Positions 13,054 through 19,803 of a stretch of 22,449 nt of DNA are shown here, in pieces. Numbering within the stretch: position 1 is the first letter of the stretch; every line of letters starts with the position of its first letter. The position numbers and the translations under genes are program-made. This stretch comes from a virus, in IMG/VR virus record IMGVR_UViG_3300017788_000192, positions 1-22,449 of that record; one strand, written 5' to 3'. The notes under the pieces are model-generated. The model was not told the DNA's origin. It was given only the letters and a program-made list of their open reading frames with translations, and made no database searches.

Positions 13054-15426
13054 TTATGCTACACCCTTTATCCCATAAATTGCTAAATTTTTACTACGAG
13101 ATCTGCTACTATAAGCAACATCAAAACTAGTATCAATATCTCTTTGACCCACACTCTGTTGACCTTTAACATTTGTCTTTTTCTCAATCGTTGTAGCAGT
13201 TATCTCAACCTTTCTTACTGGAGCAGAGATGTTTGATGCCACTGTCATATTCTTCTTGGGAAGGACATTTGATTGTGGTTGCATAACAGCAGGATGCCTA
13301 TTAAACATTGTATCATAACCAGCTGGTTTATGCCCATACTGTTCCATAGCACGAATTTGTGCTTGTATCCTTTTTTGTATAATTCCACCATTCTGTCTGA
13401 CATTTGAACCCGTAAAGGATCCACTTTGAACTGGTCTTGGTTTTGGGACGCTTACTTGAACAGGATCATAAGCACTCCAATCTCGGATAAAACTTGACTT
13501 AGATTTTTGATTATATCGTTGAACCTCAGGTTGAGAGAACTGTTGTCCAGTAATTTGCGGTAATCTAATTCTATTAAGATTCATTCCAAGGAATTTATTC
13601 TGATATCCCATATCAGTATACCTTGGTGCCATGACACTACCAGTTCCTGGTAGTCCAAGATTACCTAAAGCATTCAATCCCCTACCAATAAGTCCACCAC
13701 CATAAGCAAGTTGAATATTATTTGTATTCATAAATTTAGGGGCGTTAGTTCCCCCATGTTTTTTATTTAATTTTTTCAATCGGTCTATTCCAAGTTCTTG
13801 TGCTGCACCAGGAACAAGAACAAATTCTTTTGGTCTTAATGCAGTAAGTTGAGTATCTCTCCCTGCACCAGCAACAGAAACACCAGTTTCTTTGGTTATT
13901 TCACCATCACCATTATATGGTGCAACCGTTTGTTCTCCACCACCAGCAAATCCTTTTATTAATCCACCACCACTTGCTCCCTGAAGAGATCCAGTTGGAG
14001 ATGCAGGTCTAAGGTTACCCGTACTTGGCATTTGATCTGCCATAGTATCCGTTCCTTGAACCGATAGTGCTTTTCCTCTATCTACTTTTGACTGTTGATC
14101 TGCTTGAATACCTGCTGCTTTACGCTGTCCTGTAACCTCATTTGCAAGAAGTGCAGTTCCACCTATTGCTAAAGCACCAGCAACATAGGGATTTTTCCTT
14201 ATAAAATTCAACAGCATAGGAATTCCCTTCCTTGCCATTGTAATTGTTAATTTAGTTAAAGTACCTAGAACTGTTCTAATTAATGCACCAGCAGAAGTTC
14301 CAAATAGTAAAAACGCAGCAAGTAACGCAGGCCACCAATCTTTTATAAACCTAAAAATTGTATCTACTTTCTTTTTATTTGCTGGATCTGCAAACCACTG
14401 AAATAACTTTAGTACTAAATGCCCTACAAGAACAGTTGTTAAGAATTTAATGATTCTATCTAAAAGACTTTGGACTGGAGATAACATCTTTTTGGCAAGT
14501 GCCAGAACTGCCTTCCCACCTTTTTCTAAAAGATTCTCTTTATCTTGTCTCTTTTTACCTTCTTTTAATCTCCTATCTTTCTCCAACTCCTTTTTAATCA
14601 TGGAGATTTGTTGAGTCATTAAATCAGCAATTGACTCAACAGTTTTTCTAATTGCAGCAATATCATCCGCAATTGCTGCAAGACCAACTAACTTTTTATC
14701 ACCCTCTTCTTTTTCTGGGAACGCTACTTTTTGTGCAACAAAAAATGATCCTGTTCTAATTGCTAAAGGTCCACCACCAAATCCTTCGGTATTTACACTC
14801 TTTCTTTTAATTCTAAATCTACCAACCTTACCCTTTACTCTCTTCCATTCATTTGTTAGCAATTCTGCTTCTTCAGTAGGAATACTATTGCCAGACATTC
14901 TAGCAGCAGCCATTCTCTCCCTTAAAAGAGACATGTATGTTGCATAATCTATATCAAAAACATTATCAAGTCCTAAAAGTTTTAGGATACGTTCATCAAC
15001 ATCTTCATCAACAAGATCTTCTTCACTAACACCCTCATATAATTTCTCTTTACCTGGTGGTTCTTGTTGTGAACTATCATCAGTAGGAACCAATGCTCCT
15101 TTATCTTTTTCCTTTGGGAGGTCTTTTTTAGTTCCTGAATTTTCTACATAATATTCCCACAAATATACAATATAGTTGTTAAAAGACTCCCATTCTTTTG
15201 GGTTTTGGGGTCTAGCGTGAGTTGGTGATGGATAATCTTTTGTTGAATTATCCCAAGCACTTAAAAAGATATCTTTAACTCTATCAGCATTTACATTATA
15301 AGTATTTGCAATCAAGAATTTAGCAAACTCCATTCTTTCAGCAAGAATGGATCTCCAGAGTCCACGCTTTGCTTGAACAGAAGAGTAAGATATAAACTTT
15401 TCTACATACTTGGGTTTATCCGCCAT
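13054..15426 (-). CDS. Probable tail tape-measure protein (gp29-equivalent, 790 aa)
   Basis: The N-terminus (1-95) is an aromatic helical domain. A charged coiled coil spans about 246-295, followed by hydrophobic helices (about 325-345, 364-395, 412-428), a common tape-measure arrangement. Residues 485-565 contain GGGLIKGFAGGGEQ and RPKEFVLVPGAAQELGIDRLKKLNKKHGG, the Gly-rich plus [EF]-V-[LV]-x-P-G-A-x-x-x-x-G-x-x-x-L-x-x-L-N pattern often found toward the end of phage tape measures. No enzyme motif is seen. It follows gp26 and gp51, as tape-measure and hub genes cluster in T4, and its start overlaps the gp51 gene by 11 bases. It would set tail length, occupy the tube and be ejected with the DNA. 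It could be a hub-only protein. No sequence similarity to T4 gp29 can be asserted. Confidence 0.55.
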   Translation of the reverse strand: MADKPKYVEKFISYSSVQAKRGLWRSILAERMEFAKFLIANTYNVNADRVKDIFLSAWDNSTKDYPSPTHARPQNPKEWESFNNYIVYLWEYYVENSGTKKDLPKEKDKGALVPTDDSSQQEPPGKEKLYEGVSEEDLVDEDVDERILKLLGLDNVFDIDYATYMSLLRERMAAARMSGNSIPTEEAELLTNEWKRVKGKVGRFRIKRKSVNTEGFGGGPLAIRTGSFFVAQKVAFPEKEEGDKKLVGLAAIADDIAAIRKTVESIADLMTQQISMIKKELEKDRRLKEGKKRQDKENLLEKGGKAVLALAKKMLSPVQSLLDRIIKFLTTVLVGHLVLKLFQWFADPANKKKVDTIFRFIKDWWPALLAAFLLFGTSAGALIRTVLGTLTKLTITMARKGIPMLLNFIRKNPYVAGALAIGGTALLANEVTGQRKAAGIQADQQSKVDRGKALSVQGTDTMADQMPSTGNLRPASPTGSLQGASGGGLIKGFAGGGEQTVAPYNGDGEITKETGVSVAGAGRDTQLTALRPKEFVLVPGAAQELGIDRLKKLNKKHGGTNAPKFMNTNNIQLAYGGGLIGRGLNALGNLGLPGTGSVMAPRYTDMGYQNKFLGMNLNRIRLPQITGQQFSQPEVQRYNQKSKSSFIRDWSAYDPVQVSVPKPRPVQSGSFTGSNVRQNGGIIQKRIQAQIRAMEQYGHKPAGYDTMFNRHPAVMQPQSNVLPKKNMTVASNISAPVRKVEITATTIEKKTNVKGQQSVGQRDIDTSFDVAYSSRSRSKNLAIYGIKGVA

Positions 15427-15583
15427 TTTGTTGTTGCTTTAATTTCTCTTCTTCTAAATGAGCCTTCAACAGAGCAACATATACATCTCGCTCCCATGGT
15501 ATTAGATTTTCAATTTCAGTTAATGAATATTTATGATACTGTATCAAAGCAAAATTCAATTTATAATAATTCTCTAAGTCCAT
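15416..15583 (-). CDS. 51: gp51-like baseplate hub assembly protein (55 aa)
   Basis: ATG at 15583 opens a 55-codon frame ending TAA at 15416. The protein begins MDLENYYKLNFALIQYHKYS and continues SLTEIENLIPWERDVYVALL, then a charged helix LEEEKLKQQQ. I recall this H-x-Y-S-L-x-E-I-x-x-x-x-P-W-E-R-D-x-Y pattern in small proteins following the gp26-type chaperone in T4-like cyanophages, where they are named gp51. Similar N-F-x-x-x-x-x-H-x-x-S ... P-W-x-x-R/E-D segments occur in GpG/GpT-type tail assembly chaperones. It lies 11 bases after gp26 and overlaps the tape-measure start by 11 bases. It probably acts catalytically in hub assembly and may be absent from the particle. It is easily missed because of its size. 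Confidence 0.7.
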   Translation of the reverse strand: MDLENYYKLNFALIQYHKYSLTEIENLIPWERDVYVALLKAHLEEEKLKQQQNGG

Positions 15584-15594
15584 GTGAGAGAGGG

Positions 15595-16314
15595 CTATGC
15601 GAAAAAACTTGAGAGTCCCTCCAGAACAACAGTGCTTTCAACCCCAGTCTTAGGATTCTTAACTTTAATTTCGTGAGACAATTTTGGCATAGTCTCAAAA
15701 AATTTCTCAATTTGTTTGAATTGAGATGAATTCATTTGATCCAGAAATTCAACAACTTCTTTTTTAGTTATATCTGAAGTTGCCCAAGATTCTTCTTCAG
15801 TATAAATTTGATCGATACATGTAGCAATAAGATCAAAAGATTGTTCGACTGTTCCACCAGAAGCAAAGTCAAAATTGTTTTTAATAAACTGATCAAGAGA
15901 TGGATATTTCATTTCCATCATGATACTATCATCAACTTTGATCTGCTTATTGTGATCATCATTTTTCTTAACACCGATGTCATCGATGTTAATTTTAACT
16001 GGCACTAAAGTTTCTTCATCATCTGGACAAATAACATTAACCTCCAGATCTTCTCCTACAGACTTTCCTCTAATGTTAAGGAATAGATATTCAATATCAA
16101 ATGTAGGAAGTTCTTCTACTTTAACGCTTTTTGTCAAGACACAATTTTTAATTACTGTTTTGATTGCAGTAGTAATTTGTTTTGTGTCTTCACTCTCTAA
16201 GGCAAGAACAAGAAGTTTTTCTTCTCTTACTAAAAATGGTCTGTATTGAATTGGTTTTCCAGTTGATGGCAATTCAAGTTCATAAGTTGGCGTAGATATC
16301 TTAGGTAAAGGCAT
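15595..16314 (-). CDS. 26: gp26-like baseplate hub / T4-type baseplate protein (239 aa)
   Basis: The start MPLPKISTPTYELELPSTGK followed by IQYRPFLVREEKLLVLALES is the hallmark of the T4 gp26 family: a short beta strand, then R-P-F-x-V-x-E-E-K-L-L-x-x-A. It continues with a helix and CVLTKSVKVEELPTFDIEYLFLNIRGKSVGE, again typical. The C-terminal half contains paired acidic helices (YPSLDQFIKNNF, DLIATCIDQIYTEEE, EVVEFLDQMNSSQFKQIEKFFETMP) and resembles tail-assembly chaperone proteins. T4 gp26 is 208 aa, so size fits. It is preceded by a late-promoter-like AATAAATA and followed 11 bases later by gp51, a pairing that supports both calls. Confidence 0.85.
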   Translation of the reverse strand: MPLPKISTPTYELELPSTGKPIQYRPFLVREEKLLVLALESEDTKQITTAIKTVIKNCVLTKSVKVEELPTFDIEYLFLNIRGKSVGEDLEVNVICPDDEETLVPVKINIDDIGVKKNDDHNKQIKVDDSIMMEMKYPSLDQFIKNNFDFASGGTVEQSFDLIATCIDQIYTEEESWATSDITKKEVVEFLDQMNSSQFKQIEKFFETMPKLSHEIKVKNPKTGVESTVVLEGLSSFFA

Positions 16315-16342
16315 GATATTCTGATATAGGTTTCAGTGTGAT

Positions 16343-16350
16343 TATTTATT
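16343..16350 (-). promoter_or_regulatory. Late-promoter-like AATAAATA upstream of gp26
   Basis: The minus-strand octamer AATAAATA matches seven of eight bases of the T4 late -10 element and ends 28 bases before the gp26 ATG. It overlaps the stop codon of the gp54-like gene, so gp26, gp51 and downstream genes could be transcribed independently of gp54. Confidence 0.5.
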
Positions 16351-17239
16351 AACCCAATTCAGAGTTAGTTCCTGCTCCAGTTGTTCTACGTGTTCCTCCA
16401 ATTCCATTAAATGAATTAAAAAATGCAGTACCTTGGGAACTCTCTCCAAAGGCTTTTTGTATTGCCTCTGTTCTGAATGTTGAGGTTACATTATTTTGTA
16501 GATTTAATGTTCCCAAAGTTCTGTTTAACTCTGGATTTCCAGGAGAGTTTGCATTTGACGGACCTGACTTGCCAGTCTCAATAGTTTTATCAATATAATA
16601 ACGAGTATATGTAAATGAAACTGTAACTCTTAGTAAATCAGATTGATCATAAGATACTGGCACAGAATTAATTGCTTTTGGATAAGCACCAATAAAATTG
16701 TAAATTAAAAGTGGCACTGCTCCATTAATTCCAGATCCAAGATTTTTTTCAAACTTTGTGACAGTTACCCCTGTTTGATAATCTTTTGGATATTTTACTC
16801 TAGAATAAAAATTTGGTTGGCCAATTTTTCTTCCTTCTTGCTCATTATTAATAAATCTCAACCAAGCATCAAAAAATCTAATTTGTTGATAATTATCAGT
16901 CTGTGTTACTAAAAAAGTAAAGTCTATAGTATCATCATATAATCTACGATATGCATGTTTCTCGGTAACTCCAGTATAATCCATAGTCTCTATAGTGGCA
17001 AGACTAGATCCAGGAAGAGAAGCTTCAAGACAAGTCAATTCCATTAATTGTTTATCATAGTTTAATCCAAACTCATTTTTAAAATATGTTGCTAAAGGAA
17101 CACCAGAAGATTTGCCCTGTCGTTGTGGTTGTGGAGGAGACTCTATAATAACAGAGTAAATTGAAGTTTGAGCAGGATTGAGAATCCTACTCTTCAATGT
17201 ATTCATCGTAACTCCAGAAAATATTGGAGGAGTTGGCAT
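16349..17239 (-). CDS. 54: gp54-like baseplate-tail tube initiator (296 aa)
   Basis: The fold looks like the gp19/gp54 tube family. It has an N-terminal strand after a Pro-rich loop, CLEASLPGSSLATIETMDYTGVTEKHAYRR (here only the pattern: Leu-Pro-Gly-Ser then a Y-x-x-x-x-x-x-H/R-Y segment; residues about 68-98), TIDFTFLVTQTDN, RFFDAWLRFIN, then FIGAYPKAINSVPVSYDQSDLLRVTVSFTY (about 180-210), the signature strand pair of T4 tail-tube proteins. T4 gp19 is 163 aa and gp54 about 320 aa, so length favours gp54. A Ser/Gly/Asn-rich C-terminus (220-296) extends the core. It would cap the hub and nucleate tube polymerisation with gp48, encoded divergently nearby. An additional tube-like protein is the alternative. 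Confidence 0.65.
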   Translation of the reverse strand: MPTPPIFSGVTMNTLKSRILNPAQTSIYSVIIESPPQPQRQGKSSGVPLATYFKNEFGLNYDKQLMELTCLEASLPGSSLATIETMDYTGVTEKHAYRRLYDDTIDFTFLVTQTDNYQQIRFFDAWLRFINNEQEGRKIGQPNFYSRVKYPKDYQTGVTVTKFEKNLGSGINGAVPLLIYNFIGAYPKAINSVPVSYDQSDLLRVTVSFTYTRYYIDKTIETGKSGPSNANSPGNPELNRTLGTLNLQNNVTSTFRTEAIQKAFGESSQGTAFFNSFNGIGGTRRTTGAGTNSELG

Positions 17240-17246
17240 CTAAATA
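17239..17246 (+). promoter_or_regulatory. Late-promoter-like TCTAAATA upstream of gp4
   Basis: TCTAAATA matches seven of eight bases of TATAAATA and lies 32 bases before the gp4 ATG, within the 38-base divergent gap between gp54 and gp4. No clear oppositely oriented octamer is visible for gp54 in this gap. Confidence 0.45.
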
Positions 17247-17277
17247 AAGTTAACTTATATTATATGTAGTATACTTA

Positions 17278-17721
17278 ATGAACGAAAGTATAAAAAGTAA
17301 GTATAAACCTTCTTACCCACAAAAATATAAAGGGAACCCCAATAATATTATTTGTAGAAGTAGTTGGGAAAGAAGATTTTGTGCTTGGTGTGATTTAAAT
17401 GAAAACATAATTGAGTGGGCAAGTGAAGAATTTTATATCCCATACATATCTCCATTAGACAAAAAAATTCATAGGTATTTTCCAGATTTTATTATAAAAG
17501 TAAAAGAATCTACTGGTCAACTTAAAACTTATGTTGTTGAAGTAAAACCAAAAAGACAAACTTTACCACCAACAAGAAAATCGAGAGTCACAAAATCTTT
17601 TATTTACGAGGCAAAAACATATGAAGTCAATAAAGCAAAATGGAGAGCTGCTGAAGAATGGTGTAAGGATAGAAGATTAGAATTTAAAATCATCACAGAA
17701 GACGAACTAGGAATCAAGTAA
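17278..17721 (+). CDS. 4: gp4-like head completion nuclease (147 aa)
   Basis: The length matches T4 gp4 (150 aa). The layout is that of a PD-(D/E)xK-like nuclease: SSWERRFCAWCDLNENIIEW (28-47) with Glu31, SEEFYIPY, then RYFPDFIIK (66-74) with the Pro-Asp at 69-70, a second acidic/basic motif EVKPK (88-92), and a helix with conserved-looking KWRAAEEWC. In T4, gp4 acts late in head maturation, trimming or sealing packaged DNA so that tails can attach. It begins the plus-strand unit after the divergent gap, and its stop overlaps the next start (TAATG). Family assignment is firm; nuclease activity is known from the family's motif rather than shown here. Confidence 0.9.
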   Translation: MNESIKSKYKPSYPQKYKGNPNNIICRSSWERRFCAWCDLNENIIEWASEEFYIPYISPLDKKIHRYFPDFIIKVKESTGQLKTYVVEVKPKRQTLPPTRKSRVTKSFIYEAKTYEVNKAKWRAAEEWCKDRRLEFKIITEDELGIK

Positions 17722-18368
17722 TGGCGAAAAAAACTCTCTTTGAGGAATTAAAAGAAGAGGTAGACGCAGAAGAAGGTAGATCTCCATTTTTTTATAGGAG
17801 AGCATATCGTAGATTGACACGACAATATTTAAACAACCCTAAAAAATTCATATTGGATGAAAAAAGAGATTCGGCACAAGAAGATCCTGATGATCAAGAT
17901 GAGAATTTATTAAGAAGAGTTCCTAGACAGGGACATATTTACATGTTTGAATATACTCCACCATTTAAAAAGGATGTAAAAACATTTGACCCATTTCCAT
18001 TGGTCTATGTCATTTCTTTTGATGGTAGATCTTTTACTGGTTGCAACTTACATTACATTCATCCAATCAAAAGAAAGATAGTCCTTGAGAATTTAAAAGA
18101 GGGTAAATTAACATTGCCATATAGTTCGATATCTAAATATATAATAAGTCAAATTGATGGACTTCTTTTAGATATTGCATTTAGTGAGTGGTCTGTTGCC
18201 GCCAACCTGCCTATTGAAGGATTTGTTTCTATTGTAAATGGTGAACAAAAAGATTTAATGTTAGAAGACATTTGGAAGCAAACAAACAAATCGTTTAGAC
18301 AAATGTTGAGAGGATCTAGAATATACAAAGGATACGGTCAAAAAGACCAAGATTTTAAGGGAACTTAA
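17721..18368 (+). CDS. Conserved phage protein between gp4 and gp48, unassigned (215 aa)
   Basis: The N-terminal 60 residues are highly charged and helical, with paired Arg residues (FYRRAYRRLTRQY). The core (about 70-170) reads RQGHIYMFEYTPPFKKDVKTF and then FDPFPLVYVISFDGRSFTGCNLHYIHP, a G-H-x-Y-M-F-E-Y ... F-P-L-V ... G-x-N-L-H-Y-x-x-P pattern that I associate with a widespread marine myovirus family. I cannot name it with certainty. In T4 the genes around 4 are 2 (DNA end protector) and 53, so a gp2-like or head/baseplate joining role is possible, and the basic N-terminus could contact DNA. Translational coupling to gp4 (TAATG) fits a shared head-completion job. The gene is real; the function is tentative. 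Confidence 0.5.
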   Translation: MAKKTLFEELKEEVDAEEGRSPFFYRRAYRRLTRQYLNNPKKFILDEKRDSAQEDPDDQDENLLRRVPRQGHIYMFEYTPPFKKDVKTFDPFPLVYVISFDGRSFTGCNLHYIHPIKRKIVLENLKEGKLTLPYSSISKYIISQIDGLLLDIAFSEWSVAANLPIEGFVSIVNGEQKDLMLEDIWKQTNKSFRQMLRGSRIYKGYGQKDQDFKGT

Positions 18369-18371
18369 CCA

Positions 18372-19799
18372 ATGTCAGTGCAAACATTAACTGGTGGTCA
18401 AATACCAAATCTGCCCGCAAATCTTCGTGACTCAACTTTATGGGTCAGTTCACCTATAAGAATTCCAAATCCTGGAGGTGGTAATACAACAATTAGAACT
18501 GCTTCAGTAAAACAAACTGGATTAACATACGCCTTTGCATTAAATGCACAAGGTAATTTGGATTATAATAATGTTGTGGCAGTAAGACAATCAAATGGTA
18601 CTTGGGAACCCACACCTTACGCTAGTACAATCGGAACATCATTTGCAAATAGTATAGCAAATAACCAGAATGTTCCAGTGGGTTTTAATAATGCAGCAAA
18701 CACCACAGTAAGTGCTGCATTAAGAGCAGCAGGACTACCATCAAACCAAAGAGCGGTAAGTAATTTTTTATCGGGCAATAATCAAACTGGTGGAGGGCAA
18801 TGGGATGCACCAGCGGTTCGTCCACCAGGAGCAAATCCCCTCCAAGGCGCAGTTGGAGGAGACTCAGATGTAACTGGAACTACTAATCAAGTAAAACAGT
18901 CATTAACTTCTCTTTCCACTCTTGCTTTATCTATAACAGGCGAAACTGCTAAGGCAAGGGATGGTGCTGTTGCTGGGTTGAAATACCCAGAATCATTACC
19001 AGAAGGTATGGATTATGTTCAATTCTCATCTAAAACATACGGCACCAAAAATCTTAACAGCGCGACCACTCTCAAACCTGATGCCAGGACTAACGGTCGA
19101 ACAGAAGAATCCGTAATTTTACCAATTCAATCGTCTATAAGTGATGCAAATACAGTTGGATGGAATGAAGAGACTTTTAATCCAGCTCAAGTAATTGGAG
19201 CAAACTTAGCAATAGCTGGAGTTAGTCAAGGTGTCTCAGGATTTGTTGGTAGTCTTCAAGAAGCTTTGGAAAAAATGACTAATGCCACCGCAAATAAAAA
19301 TGATGTACAAAAAGCAATCATTGCATACTTTACTGAACAAGCAATAGGAACACAAGTTTTATCAAAAGTATCAGGAGCAGTATTTAATCCAAATACTGAG
19401 TTATTGTTTCAGGGTCCTCAACTTAGATCCTTTAGTTTTACTTTTAAACTAACTCCTAGATCAGATAGTGAGTCTGAAATTGTTAAGCAAATTATTGGAT
19501 TTTTTAAACGCAATATGGCCCCACAAACAGTAAAAAGTGGACTGTATTTAAAAGCACCTAAAATTTTTGAAATTAATTATTACTTCAACGGAAAAAAAGG
19601 TCATCCTGGTATAGGTTTGATTAAAGATTGCGCTCTTCAAGCATGTAATGTTGATTACACTCCTGATGGGAGTTATATGTCATTTGAAGATGGTACAATG
19701 GTCTCTTATAATTTGTCACTACAATTCATGGAATTAGAGCCCATATATGCAACAGATTATGATGATGAAAAAGCTGCGAAACACCTAATAGGATATTAA
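18372..19799 (+). CDS. 48: gp48-like baseplate tail-tube cap (475 aa)
   Basis: The C-terminal half is the recognisable part. LLFQGPQLRSFSFTFKLTPR, then EIVKQIIGFFKRNMAP, LYLKAPKIFEINYYFNGK, DCALQACNVDYTPDGSYMSF, and SYNLSLQFMELEPIYATDYD form the tube-like beta barrel of gp48-type proteins (about residues 335-465). The N-terminal 200 residues are Gly/Asn/Ser/Thr-rich (TTIRTASVKQTGLTYAFAL) and longer than in T4 gp48 (364 aa), suggesting an added surface domain. A helical part (about 270-325) carries the A-N-L-A-I-A-G-V and K-A-I-I-A-Y segments. It would sit on the hub with gp54 and start tube assembly. It lies 3 bases after the preceding gene and 4 before gp53. Confidence 0.8.
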   Translation: MSVQTLTGGQIPNLPANLRDSTLWVSSPIRIPNPGGGNTTIRTASVKQTGLTYAFALNAQGNLDYNNVVAVRQSNGTWEPTPYASTIGTSFANSIANNQNVPVGFNNAANTTVSAALRAAGLPSNQRAVSNFLSGNNQTGGGQWDAPAVRPPGANPLQGAVGGDSDVTGTTNQVKQSLTSLSTLALSITGETAKARDGAVAGLKYPESLPEGMDYVQFSSKTYGTKNLNSATTLKPDARTNGRTEESVILPIQSSISDANTVGWNEETFNPAQVIGANLAIAGVSQGVSGFVGSLQEALEKMTNATANKNDVQKAIIAYFTEQAIGTQVLSKVSGAVFNPNTELLFQGPQLRSFSFTFKLTPRSDSESEIVKQIIGFFKRNMAPQTVKSGLYLKAPKIFEINYYFNGKKGHPGIGLIKDCALQACNVDYTPDGSYMSFEDGTMVSYNLSLQFMELEPIYATDYDDEKAAKHLIGY

Positions 19800-19803
19800 A
19801 GAA

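Noticed and set aside
15528-15535. CATAAATA late-promoter-like octamer inside gp51
   Set aside because: It lies within coding sequence about 100 bases from the next start; chance is likely in AT-rich DNA.
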